DNA of 64,000 bases from Lasiosphaeris hirsuta (GCA_030549175.1 JAUKUA010000006.1:4154001-4218000); one strand, 5' to 3'. Shown: positions 24,297 through 34,273, counted from the first letter of the stretch. Translations and numbers: made by a program. Notes: a model not told the origin generated them from the letters alone.

Positions 24297-24912
24297 CGGG
24301 CATGAGATATGGGCATGGCGGGTTTACGGGTTCGGAGGGGCATGGGTGAGGCTGCTTGTTGCACCCTTTTTTTTAAAAAGCATGGAACGGCGTTGGTGGG
24401 TTGGGTTTTGTGTCTTGGGTTTGGGGTAGATGGTCTATGAATACAAGCGCATTGTCTCTGCGTATACTCGAGTAAGCATCTCCTTGGCTCGGTCTGTATT
24501 ATCAGATATTAGAACCGGTCCAGCGGGTGTCATACATGTATCGACTAGCGTTGAAAGCATTGTTGATGTTGAAGCGGTTGAGCTACGCTCTGGTTTTGTG
24601 CCGGATGGTATTTGGATCATTGGTGATGGCAGCTGGGAGTGTCACTGAATGTGTGCACCATGGTAATTAGGCAATGCTCGCCGAGTTATTCGACCGGGAG
24701 GCTTGCTCGAGTCCTTCACTGTGCTTGTTCAACATCAACCCGGATTTCATGTTCATAACATCTCAGGTGCACGAGTGGAGGGTCGAAGTCCGGAGTACCG
24801 CCGCTCGAGGGGCGTCTTTGAGTGATGGCTTGCCAAGTTGCTGGATTAGTGGCACAGGCAGCCCATTCGGCCGTCTATGCACGTGCTGTGGCTGCGGCTT
24901 TGGCTGCGCCTG

Positions 24913-25872
24913 CACTGCAATTTTAGCCCAGCCGGAGGGTCCATGGGTGCCACGTGGGTGCCTGGATGCTTGACCGACGCACTGCACAGGTGGAAGGTCG
25001 AACTGCGCACAGTCCGCAGAATCCGATCGAGACTCCGACGATTCGGAACCACGACAAGCCCCCCGAACCGCGTCGGTCGCGAGGCGAAGATCACCCCTCT
25101 GATGCGCGATGAATTATTTGAACAGCTAGCAAAACGACCCGATATGTTTCGATACGAGATTATCCATTTCCTGTACAATAGCTTCGGCGTCGAGGTGTCC
25201 CCGGCCACCATCTCTCGAACCCAGAAGACTGAAAGATGGACCAGAAAGACAAACGGCCACGTAGCGAAACAACGGAACCCAGACCTACGGGAACTGTACC
25301 TCTATAAACTCTCTGACTGCCGCTTTTATCAGCTAGTATTTATTGACGAGTTGGTCTGTGACAAACGGAGTGGGCATCAACGCCAGGGCTGGGCGCCGAG
25401 CGGAGTAACGCCTGTGCAGGTTGACGAGTTCAACCGCGAACGACGGTTTCAGATCCTTGCTGCGTATACACAGAATGGCGTTGAGTTAGCGCGTATCTAC
25501 CCTGGATCCACTGATGCCGTTATATTTGAAGATTTTATTGAACAGCTGCTGCTCCATTGTAGCAAATGGCCGGAGCCGAATTCGGTCCTTGTTATAGATA
25601 ATGCTTCCATCCATCGCTCAGAAAGGCTCGAGCAAATATGCGCTGACGCCGGTGTAAGACTACTTAAACTGGCGCCCTACTTGCCAGACATGAACCCGAT
25701 CGAAGAGCTTTTTGCAGAGATCAAAACATACGTCAAACAGCAGCGGCACAACCACGCCGATCTGTTTGAGACGTTCTTGAGGATGTGTGTTGATATTGTG
25801 GAGTCTCGGGCTGTAAGCGCTGAAGGTCACTTTCGTCATTCTGGCATTTCCATTGAGTGCCCTTCAGAATAG
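24913..25872 (+). mobile_element. Tc1/IS630-type DNA transposon, truncated, transposase frame open
   Basis: A left terminal repeat CACTGCAATTTTAGCCC starts at 24913. The open frame from ATG 24943 to 25872 encodes about 309 residues of a DDE transposase. Landmarks are RIRSRLRRFGTTT, SVSPATISRT-like helix-turn-helix wording (VEVSPATISR), FIDELVCDKR with the first catalytic Asp, VLVIDNASIHRSERL with the second, and PDMNPIEELFAEIKTYVKQ with the Glu 34 residues further on (DD34E). The C-terminal SAEGHFRHSGISIE is the usual end. The N-terminal DNA-binding helices, about 40-50 residues in intact relatives as I recall them, are missing: the terminal repeat runs almost straight into the middle part. 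No matching right terminal repeat is visible in the next 150 bases. The copy is therefore probably immobile, although its frame has no stop. Confidence 0.85.
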
Positions 25873-25909
25873 CGCAGTAGAACTATCACAGAAAATAGAT
25901 CCTATGTGT

Positions 25910-26989
25910 TTACATCTCTTCTAACCAAGTCTTAACCTTGCTGACAAACTGGATGGTAAGTCCACGCTAGACTCCCTTCTCGATCAGAGACTTATCTTCC
26001 ATGTCCTGGGTAGTGTAGAGCCGCTCAAGATCAAGACCCTCATCTAATACAATCTTACAAGCGTCCCGGTAACCGTCCTTCCAAACCAGATCGGCTACCC
26101 GTACGCAGAGCCACTCACAATAACAGTACAGAGATTTATCGATCGGGGGCGGAATATCAAGCTTAGGCGCATGCCAACTATATGTCTCCTCTCGAGTCTC
26201 TGGAGTTGACCCGGTGGACCAGCCGACCGAGTCCTGGTTACAACGTGCAGGTATGACATTCGTGATGTGAATCGGAAGTAAGCTGTCGGAAAGGGACGTC
26301 GGCCGCTTCCTCTTCCTACGCTCTGAGTCTTGCTACTCCTTGGCATAGATCAACTCGCGGATCCACGATAGAACGTCCCCGTGAGTCCTCAGTGTATTAC
26401 CCTCCTCGGCGTAGTCGACAAGCTTTGTTAAGATACTAGTATCAAGTTTGTAATACTTCCTGTCGTCTGGATCCCGCCAGCAATAAGTGCCTTGGCATGG
26501 AGACCCGGTATACCACATAAGACTGTAGACTTCTTTCCAGACAGTCGTTAGGCCTGTAGCTTCTTGTTCGTTAAGGAGCTCGGTCCTCTCTACAAGTTGT
26601 GTAGCCGTCACCCCTCCTCGTCTCGTAGTCTGCTACGTCCTCACTGTAACCTGTTGTGTAGTCTCCTTGTAGATGAACGATATGTCAATCCTCAGCTGCC
26701 TTCCGTCGCGGAGGAGATGGCTCCAGGCCACCAGCTGGTTCTCTACAACGTCCTAGTCGATGTCCAGCTCGTCGAAGCGCTTGGTCAGATCTCGCTGGGA
26801 GCGGTTAGTAACGGATATGACAACGTTCGTCTCGTCTGGTTCGTAACACTTGTTTCGCGGAGTCTTCTTCGCCAATAGCCGCTGTAGCTTCGGCTTCAAA
26901 GTCGGGTCCCAAAACGTGCCGGGCGCCAGCACGAGGTTCTGTTCTGTATCGCTTGTGAGCTTTGACAATCTTCCATTCTTCAGTAGCAT
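25910..26989 (-). pseudogene. Relic fungal repeat gene with four in-frame TAG codons
   Basis: On the minus strand one frame runs from ATG 26989 to TAA 25910, 360 codons with no frameshift, but it is cut by four internal stops, all TAG. They fall after RFDELDID, after QQVTVRT, after IRELIYAKE and after LIEKGV. The peptide between them is clearly protein-like: LAPGTFWDPTLKPKLQRLL, VVENQLVAWSHLLRDG, WKEVYSLMWYTGSPC, GTYCWRDPDDRKYYKLDTS, VADLVWKDGYRDACKIVLD and GLTIQFVSKVKTWLEE. I recall a family of uncharacterised, often repeated fungal proteins with the CWRDP..KHYKL pattern, name unknown. It faces the transposase gene tail to tail, 37 bp away. CAG or TGG changed to TAG is what RIP at CpA would give. 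Confidence 0.75.
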
Positions 26990-27966
26990 TTTCCATTTAA
27001 TCGAGTAGTGAATGTACGTGGGTGGGGATTCACTATATAGCAGGTTGGAGTTCCAGTCGGCCAGCTGGAGTAGTGGCAGTCCCGGCCTGCCTCCTTGTAG
27101 CGGGTTCTGCTGGCCTGGACTTGTTTTGCGGCTGTCAGTCGCCTGGCGACCACTGGCTTATCTCGAAACTTGGGCTAGCCATGGCGGCGGTTGCTACTGT
27201 AGGGAGGCGAATCTGGCGCTGATGATGACTCGAAAGAACCCGCGACCATCGTGTCAGCATGCCGAAACAACGGATGCCGCGTTATTTTAGCCGAAGAACA
27301 GCCGGGTTGGACCCTCATTCTGGACCCCGCGTTGAAACTTCGACCGTATTGCGAAATTTTGTCTAGACACGAATTTGCGACAGACCGACGGAGGCTAGCT
27401 TGCAGCAGCACTCGTGCATAAGCGTATCGAAGTGGTTTTAATTGCCGAATCTTTTCGGAGCCCTTAGTCGCCACTTCTTGGTTTGAGGATGGCACTGCCA
27501 AGTTGGCGCTGTCTCGACGCATCGATTACAGGTTTCTCCTGGCGTTTCCTGCCCCTTCCGCAAATCCTGTCTCGAATCCTAATTCTTGACTAGGTCGCTA
27601 AGTGCTACCTTCTCGAACTCCCTCACGCGCGTAGCGGTTTCTCTCGATATATTACCGATTTTTGTCTATGCCGAAGACGCCGGACCCATGAGATGGCGAT
27701 TTGAAGATGAAGATGCTGGTCTGCTTACTTCATAGGACATCCCATGCAGCAGCTACTCTGTATACCTCTACAGTGCACGAGACGATCACCGGTTTTGACT
27801 GGATAACCACGGCTTCATACCTGGCCTGGCTTTGCGAAGCTAAGAATTCGAATCGGTTGTAACGTTCACATCAAAAGAATATCAGTGACTATCTAAGTAG
27901 ATTCGAGTGTTGGTAAACAGCAGAGCAAGGAATAGCACAAATATACGGAACAAGAGGTTCCATAGG
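26990..27966. other. Intergenic between transposon block and effector gene
   Basis: No gene is supported. Sequence character is mixed and no terminal repeat of the transposon family is seen. The right end is the 3' flank of the HeLo-like effector gene. Confidence 0.4.
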
Positions 27967-28829
27967 CTACCCCCTTCCGCTAAACGTAGCACTGATGGTG
28001 CCGCTGTTGACTCCTACCTGCTGGCCTTGGTTATGACTTCCAAAAGTGACTGTGGGTCCCTGGGTTGCTTGCGCATTTGCGGCCGCTGTCTGGATTGCTG
28101 AGAGCAGGCCTTCAAACACCTTGCGCGATTCACCAAGGGCTTTCTTCTCCATCGCAACCTGTCTGGTCGCACCAGTCTGATCGGCATCCGTTTCGCCTTC
28201 GTCTGGTTCCGCTAGGGTAAGCGCTTCCAGCTTAGCACCAATCTCGGCTGACTGATCGTTTGCCGCTGCGATTGCATCGTTAACCGCCGCCTCCTTCGTC
28301 GATATCATCGTCTTGATCACTTCAGCCGCTTGCGCCTGCTGCAGGGAGCTGTGTCTAGAAATTATTAGTGCCTATCCGTCTGGAGCTAAACTGTAACCTA
28401 CAAGGTCGCAATGCTCGCTACCGAAGTCAGCGTGATGTTGCAGTTCTGAAGTTGCTCCGACAGGGATTTGATGTGGCCCTGTCTGAAGACGCCCAGGGTT
28501 ACGCGGTCTCGCCAGGAGAGTGTTCCATCCGTGCTGTGCCGGGTCCAGCGATCGAGAGAGGTCCTGAATCTTTCACAGGAAGTTTTGCAGGAAGTTGTCG
28601 CGGCCTTCGACTGGGTAGTAACGGCATCGCCCAGCGATTTCCACTGCGGATCTGTCACGGCCTGAACCGAGGCGAGAGCAAGGCCCACTGACTGGAGATC
28701 GGTGGTGAGCGCCTTCACGGCATCAGGTGCGTCGGCAATATTCTGTAGATCCTTTATCAAGAGTCGCACGCAGTGCAGCGTTGGTCCAACGATGCCTACG
28801 ACGCCGGCTGTGATACTGAAGGGATCCAT
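27967..28829 (-). CDS. HeLo-like-domain protein ending in a sigma-type amyloid motif (putative cell-death effector)
   Basis: Two exons on the minus strand, 28829-28402 and 28348-27967, encode 269 residues; the 53-nt intron runs GTAGGT to ACACAG. Upstream in-frame codons exist, but MDPFSITAGVVGIVGPTLHC is the standard start of the fungal Helo_like_N/STAND N-terminal domain, so I chose 28829. Residues 1-140 form this helical domain (DLQNIADAPDAVKALTTDLQ, RDRVTLGVFRQGHIKSLSEQ). A helical linker follows (MISTKEAAVNDAIAAANDQ, EKKALGESRKVFEGLLSAI). The last 30 residues contain FGSHNQGQQVGVNSGTISA, which matches the start of the neighbouring NLR almost residue for residue and resembles the sigma motif of fungal NLR/effector pairs. 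In those systems the motif folds as an amyloid templated by the activated NLR and the N-terminal domain attacks membranes. That role is inferred here. Confidence 0.85.
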
Positions 28830-29025
28830 CGCGAGAAAATGGGTTAAAGGTTCTGTGGATTTGCACACCAGCCAGGATGCAAACACCTCATTGGGACTAA
28901 GATTGGGCACCAATCCCGTGCGGCTGAATCGATTGCCTGCGGCCACACAGCCGTAAGAGTTAGAAAGCATTCCTACTTCGTCACCATCGAGAATCGACTG
29001 TTCAGCAATTGTCCAACGGCACATA
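28830..29025. promoter_or_regulatory. Divergent promoter of the effector/NLR pair
   Basis: Only 196 nt separate the two start codons, which point away from each other. Both genes must draw on this interval for promoter and leader sequence, so they are likely co-expressed. I see no confident TATA box. Confidence 0.6.
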
Positions 29026-32000
29026 ATGCAATCCACGTCTTTCGGATCCGGAAACCAGGGCCAGCAGGTGGGGCAGAACTATGGGACGATCAATGCGGAG
29101 TTCCACCTCCCGCCGGGTAACGTTAGCGCTGTCCGTGCTTGCCCAGCCCATGCTGACGCTCCTGCAGAACAAGCCGAAACTCCGCCAGCCCCCTCCGCGA
29201 CCATCCCCTTCTCCCCCGATCCCGATTTTGTCAACCGTGGAGACATTCTCGACCAAATCGACCAGCGATGTTCCAAGCCGGCTGCTCGCGTAGCCCTCGT
29301 GGGCCTCGGCGGGGTTGGCAAGTCGCAGCTTGCCATCGAGTTCGCTCACCGAATCGCCGCGCGGCAGCCTGACATATGGGTATTCTGGGTCCACGCCGGC
29401 ACGCAGGCGCGCGTCGAGGAGGGGTTCAGGACGATTGCCGACGCTGTCAAGCTGCCGGGCCGGAACCAACCAAAAGCCGATATCCCGCAGCTTGTGTACA
29501 ACTGGTTGTCTAACGAACGGAACGGCAGATGGGTCACGATCCTTGACAGCGCCGACGACCGCGACGTGTTCTATAGCGCAAATAGTACCCATGGCCCGGC
29601 CACGGGCGATGCGCGCGACAGGCGGTCGTTTGCGACATACTTACCACAGAGCCGAAATGGATCGGTCGTGGTTACAACACGCAACAAGGACTTGGCTTTT
29701 AGGCTGACCGGGCGCCGCCAAAACATGATCGAAGTCGGGCCGATGGCACAGGCGGACGCCCTCACGCTCCTAGAGAGAAAGCTGGGATCTCTCCCGGATA
29801 CTACCGTGGCGACTGATCTTGTACAGGCGCTCGACCTTGTTCCGCTGGCCATCAGCCAAGCTGCCGCGTACATCCAGGCAAGGGCGCCGCGGAGCTCACC
29901 TGAGAAATACCTGGTCGAGTTCCGGGAGAGTGAGCGCAAAAAAAGCAGACTTTTGGCGTACGATGGTGGTGACCTACGGCGGGATGGAGACGCGTCGAAT
30001 GCGATTCTGACGACATGGACAATATCATTCGACCATATCTATTTAAAGCGGCAATCTGCGGCGGATCTCCTGTCGCTTATGAGCTTTTTCGACCGGCAAG
30101 GTATCCCTGGGTGGGTTTTGAAACCTTCCAGAACTACGGAAGACACAACGCAAGCAAGATGTCTAGACGAGGCCGGAGAACGGGAATCGGACGATGACAG
30201 CAGCGCCACCAATAGTGGCACGGATGATGGTACAGACGACGATATAGATGGCGGATTCGAAGATGATGTGGCGATGTTAAGGAACTACTGTCTTATCACC
30301 GCGGACAAGGAAGGGGACGAGTTTGAGATGCACGGGCTCGTGCAGCTGTCGACGAGGAAGTGGCTCGAAGCGACTGGGCAACAGGAGACGTTCAAGCAGC
30401 AGTGTATCAAGCGAATGGCAGCGTCATTCCCGACGGGGGAGTACGAGAACTGGGAGACGTGTCGGAGACTCTTCGCACACGTTCAAGTGGCGCTTGGTTA
30501 CCGACCAAGCGGAGAAACAGTGGAAACATGGGCGACTCTGTTATATAACGGAGGATGGTATGCATTGTCACAAGGGAGATACGACATTGCACATGAAATG
30601 GCAGGCAAATCGAGGAAGGCCCACGAGAAGAGGCTAGGAAAGGAGAATACCGCAACGTTAGCCAGCATATCATTGCTTGCTTGGGTCCTTTCGAACCAAG
30701 GCCGGTGGGAGGAGGCCGAGAAGCTGTTTGTACAGGTGATGGAGACGAACAAGACCAAGCTCAGGGCCGATCACCCAGACACACTGACGAGTATGGCCAA
30801 CCTTGCGTCGACATTTTGGAACCAGGGCCGGTGGGAGGAGGCCGAGAAGCTGTTTGTACAGGTGATGGAGACGAGCAAGACCAAGCTCGGGGCCGATCAC
30901 CCAGACACATTGACGAGTATGGCCAACCTTGCGTCGACATATAGGAAACAGGGCCGGTGGGAGGAGGCCGAGAAGCTGGAGGTACAGGTGATGGAGACTC
31001 GTAAGACCAAGCTCGGGGCCGATCACCCAGACACATTGACGAGTATGGCCAACCTTGCGTCGACATTTTGGAACCAGGGCCGGTGGGAGGAGGCCGAGAA
31101 GCTGTTTGTACAGGTGATGGAGACGAGCAAGACCAAGCTTGGGGCCGATCACCCAGACACATTGACGAGTATGGCCAACCTTGCGTCGACATATAGGAAC
31201 CAGGGCCGGTGGGAGGAGGCCGAGAAGCTGTTTGTACAGGTGATGGAGACGAGCAAGACCAAGCTCGGGGCCGATCACCCAGATACACTGACGAGTATGG
31301 CTAACCTTGCGTCGACATTTTGGAACCAGGGCCGGTGGGAGGAGGCCGAGAAGCTGTTTGTACAGGTGATGGAGACGAGCAAGACCAAGCTCGGGGCCGA
31401 TCACCCAGACACATTGACGAGTATGGCCAACCTTGCGTCGACATATAGGAACCAGGGCCGGTGGGAGGAGGCCGAGAAGCTGTTTGTACAGGTGATGGAG
31501 ACGAGCAAGACCAAGCTCGGGGCCGATCACCCAGACACACTGACGAGTATGGCTAACCTTGCGTCGACATTTTGGAACCAGGGCCGGTGGGAGGAGGCCG
31601 AGAAGCTGGAGGTACAGGTGATGGAGACTCGTAAGACCAAGCTCGGGGCCGATCACCCAGACACATTGACGAGTATGGCCAACCTTGCGTCGACATATAG
31701 GAAACAGGGCCGGTGGGAGGAGGCCGAGAAGCTGTTTGTACAGGTGATGGAGACGAGCAAGACCAAGCTCGGGGCCGATCACCCAGACACATTGACGAGT
31801 ATGGCCAACCTTGCGTCGACATATAGGAAACAGGGCCGGTGGGAGGAGGCCGAGAAGCTGGAGGTACAGGTGATGGAGACTCGTAAGACCAAGCTCGGGG
31901 CCGATCACCCAGACACATTGACGAGTATGGCCAACCTTGCGTCGACATATAGGAAACAGGGCCGGTGGGAGGAGGCCGAGAAGCTGGAGGTACAGGTGAT

Positions 32001-32586
32001 GGAGACGAGCAAGACCAAGCTCGGGGCCGATCACCCTTCTACACTGACGAGTATGGCTAACCTTGCGTCGACATTTTGGAACCAGGGCCGGTGGGAGGAG
32101 GCCGAGAAGCTGGAGGTACAGGTGATGGAGACTCGTAAGACCAAGCTCGGGGCCGATCACCCTTCTACATTGACGAGTATGGCCAACCTTGCGTCGACAT
32201 ATAGGAAACAGGGCCGGTGGGAGGAGGCCGAGAAGCTGGAGGTACAGGTGATGGAGACGAGCAAGACCAAGCTCGGGGCCGATCACCCAGACACATTGAC
32301 GAGTATGGCCAACCTTGCGTCGACATATAGGAAACAGGGCCGGTGGGAGGAGGCCGAGAAGCTGGAGGTACAGGTGATGGAGACGAGCAAGACCAAGCTC
32401 GGGGCCGATCACCCACACACACTGACGATCATAAACAACCTCGCTTTTACTTGGAAAGGTCAAGGTCGACGCGTAGATGCTCTAGCATTGATGGAGGACT
32501 GTGCCCAGGCTCGGCGGCGAGTGCTTGGGGAAGAGCATCCACACACGCTATCGTCTTTGGCTACCGTTGCCAGGTGGAGTGGCTAG
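29026..32586 (+). CDS. NLR immune-type receptor: sigma-like motif, NB-ARC, TPR repeats
   Basis: A single exon encodes 1186 residues. Residues 5-25 (SFGSGNQGQQVGQNYGTIN) are a short amyloid-type motif shared with the C-terminus of the divergent neighbour. Residues 68-440 are an NB-ARC module: P-loop GLGGVGKS at 93-100, Walker B RWVTILDSADD near 169-178, sensor GSVVVTTRNKDLA near 212-224, LDLVPLAISQAAAYI near 269-283, and an MHD-like EMHGLVQLSTRKW at 434-446. An acidic linker (DDDSSATNSGTDDGTDDD) lies near 389-406. From residue about 516 the protein is TPR: one divergent unit, then 14 close copies of a 42-residue unit starting QGRWEEAEKL (residues 558 on), then a divergent last unit ending ARWSG. 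Such receptors sense non-self or pathogen cues and trigger a partner effector. The frame is intact despite the repeats. Confidence 0.93.
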   Translation: MQSTSFGSGNQGQQVGQNYGTINAEFHLPPGNVSAVRACPAHADAPAEQAETPPAPSATIPFSPDPDFVNRGDILDQIDQRCSKPAARVALVGLGGVGKSQLAIEFAHRIAARQPDIWVFWVHAGTQARVEEGFRTIADAVKLPGRNQPKADIPQLVYNWLSNERNGRWVTILDSADDRDVFYSANSTHGPATGDARDRRSFATYLPQSRNGSVVVTTRNKDLAFRLTGRRQNMIEVGPMAQADALTLLERKLGSLPDTTVATDLVQALDLVPLAISQAAAYIQARAPRSSPEKYLVEFRESERKKSRLLAYDGGDLRRDGDASNAILTTWTISFDHIYLKRQSAADLLSLMSFFDRQGIPGWVLKPSRTTEDTTQARCLDEAGERESDDDSSATNSGTDDGTDDDIDGGFEDDVAMLRNYCLITADKEGDEFEMHGLVQLSTRKWLEATGQQETFKQQCIKRMAASFPTGEYENWETCRRLFAHVQVALGYRPSGETVETWATLLYNGGWYALSQGRYDIAHEMAGKSRKAHEKRLGKENTATLASISLLAWVLSNQGRWEEAEKLFVQVMETNKTKLRADHPDTLTSMANLASTFWNQGRWEEAEKLFVQVMETSKTKLGADHPDTLTSMANLASTYRKQGRWEEAEKLEVQVMETRKTKLGADHPDTLTSMANLASTFWNQGRWEEAEKLFVQVMETSKTKLGADHPDTLTSMANLASTYRNQGRWEEAEKLFVQVMETSKTKLGADHPDTLTSMANLASTFWNQGRWEEAEKLFVQVMETSKTKLGADHPDTLTSMANLASTYRNQGRWEEAEKLFVQVMETSKTKLGADHPDTLTSMANLASTFWNQGRWEEAEKLEVQVMETRKTKLGADHPDTLTSMANLASTYRKQGRWEEAEKLFVQVMETSKTKLGADHPDTLTSMANLASTYRKQGRWEEAEKLEVQVMETRKTKLGADHPDTLTSMANLASTYRKQGRWEEAEKLEVQVMETSKTKLGADHPSTLTSMANLASTFWNQGRWEEAEKLEVQVMETRKTKLGADHPSTLTSMANLASTYRKQGRWEEAEKLEVQVMETSKTKLGADHPDTLTSMANLASTYRKQGRWEEAEKLEVQVMETSKTKLGADHPHTLTIINNLAFTWKGQGRRVDALALMEDCAQARRRVLGEEHPHTLSSLATVARWSG
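30697..32460 (+). repeat. Fourteen tandem 126-bp TPR-coding units
   Basis: Units start every 126 bp at 30697, 30823, 30949 and so on to 32335. Units 2-13 are almost identical at DNA level. Differences cluster at codons 11 (TTT Phe or GAG Glu), 18 (AGC Ser or CGT Arg), 28 (GAC Asp or TCT Ser) and 40-42 (TTTTGGAAC, TATAGGAAC or TATAGGAAA). Silent changes are few (Leu TTG/CTG, Ala GCC/GCT). The first unit has AAC at codon 18, and unit 14 diverges at its end. Confidence 0.97.
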
Positions 32587-33752
32587 TTATTTTGTTTATA
32601 AGTAACCTACTGTATAATCACCACGTTATACAGTACGTGCACAGTTTTGCAAGTCATCCGGTTGTCACCCTTTGCAGCGTTGATTGGCTGGCGTCTTCCA
32701 GCTTCAAACTCGGTGAAAGTGCTGAGCCGCAGCAATGATGACGCCAAAAGCGGCTAGTGTGTTTTCAATCTCGGCTGAAACCAATTTTGGAGCTCTCTTG
32801 TAGCTGTGGGGAGCTGGTACCAGCGCACAGGGAAAGAGCGATTCGTTCCTTCATCAGAAATATGGCCGGACGACCAGCCGAGTGCTTTCGGTTTAATCCA
32901 TAACTTGCAGCTAACTATCAAATTTATGATAATGCCATTTTTACCCGTAACGGCCTCCTATGCAAAGTAACTTATCAGCTAGAGAACCTGGAGGTCGACT
33001 GTATGACAATCATCAATTTTCCCTGTGCCATCATCATCCTTTGCTTGGCACAATCCGAGCTTCCAAATATGCTCAGATATGGGCGAAACTCGAAAATCTT
33101 GTTGTTCCCTTGCTGGGCCAGTTCAGACTGACTAGGGTGCTCACTTACCACATACGCAACACAAAACGCCGAGAAAACGCCACTGTAGGAATCTCAGACG
33201 ACGAGCAAAAGCGGAAGTTCGTACTCATTGACATCAACCAGCTAGCGGAGATAAACTACTGACGAGGCTTCCATACCCCAATCTTACACGACCAGAGCAC
33301 AGCCCATGGAGGAGCGGCTCTTGGTCAAGGTACCTTAGTAAGCGCCACAAGGCAGGTAACATTGAGGCTTGTTCTGACGGTGCTGCCGAGAGTTTACAAT
33401 GACAGAGCATCTTGGCAGTGAGCTAGCCATGGGTATTTGAGATTGGGGGTTGAATAAAAAGCTATAGGCGGTATATCGTACATGCGCCTTGTCGAGCTAA
33501 ACCCGAACCGTGGCAACTGTGACAATCTGATTAGCTCTAGGGTTTACGCGTCAGGTACTGTCGACCCGCGCGGGAGTTCCAATCGCTCGCCACCCAATAA
33601 GCAAAAATGAAATGCAGGTGGTGTATAAGTAGACTCAGTCGGTCCTCTTCATCTAGTATGGTCGCAAGTCAGAAATCAAGCCCCGTGCCGAGCAAGATTC
33701 GCAGGATCAACCTCGACTTTCAATAAACTAGGAGGCCTCATAAACTAAAACC
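32587..33752. other. Intergenic between NLR and secreted protein gene
   Basis: No supported gene. An open frame at 32960-33262 lacks recognisable features. The last 100 bases are the promoter and leader of the secreted protein gene, including a TATAAG-like stretch near 33624. Confidence 0.45.
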
Positions 33753-34273
33753 ATGAGAATATCAATCCCTCTCGCCGGAGCGCTCACCCTCGCAATGGCC
33801 AGCATCTTGCCCGCGGCCAACGCCGCTCCCGGGGTGCCCCAAGAAGCCGGGCTGGTCATCAGAAGAGTCGATTCACCACCCGAGTACAACGCGACGTAAG
33901 AACTCCCCCCTCCTCCCCTCCCCCTAGACACCGAAACACACTGATCATGACCTCTAGAGACGACAGCCTCGTGAAGCGGGCGCCCACCGATGTGTCGGGG
34001 TACATCAACGACAGCGGGTGCGGGCGGACGGCCACGCTGTTTACGTGGCGCGGCGTGTCGACTGGCTGCTTTTCCTTCTGGGACAGCAACGGCAACCCGC
34101 AGAACATGGGCAGCGTCAGCGTGTCGGGCGGGCCGTGCAACTTCCGGGTCTACGAGCCGGGCAACCGCAACTGCAACCAGGTGCCCTACGACTACGTGAT
34201 CCAGCTGCGCAACGCGGCGTGCTACGGCCGGCGGGGGAATACCTTTGGGAGTTTCTTTGCGGAGTGTAGTTAG
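33753..34273 (+). CDS. Small secreted cysteine-rich protein with pro-region
   Basis: Two exons, 33753-33895 and 33958-34273, encode 152 residues; the 62-nt intron runs GTAAGA to CTCTAG. The N-terminus MRISIPLAGALTLAMASILP, ending near AANA/AP, is a clear signal peptide. A Kex2-type site, SLVKR before AP, lies near residue 55, so a mature chain of about 97 residues is expected. This part holds six cysteines (SGCGRT, STGCFSF, GGPCNFR, NRNCNQV, AACYGR, AECS at the end), enough for three disulphides. I do not recognise the family. Length, Kex2 processing and even Cys number suit an extracellular effector, antifungal or toxin-like protein, but no function should be asserted. It lies 1.2 kb from the NLR. 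Confidence 0.82.

Noticed and set aside
25910..26989. TAG recoding (alternative genetic code or readthrough) to explain the amber codons
   Set aside because: Intact genes in the same window end with TAG (for example the NLR, Tfb2, amine oxidase and GH43 genes), so TAG is a normal stop here; RIP explains the pattern better.
30670..32463. 597-codon minus-strand frame with a repeated LHHLYLQLLGLLPPAL pattern
   Set aside because: Antisense shadow of the TPR array; its repeats merely mirror the 126-bp units.
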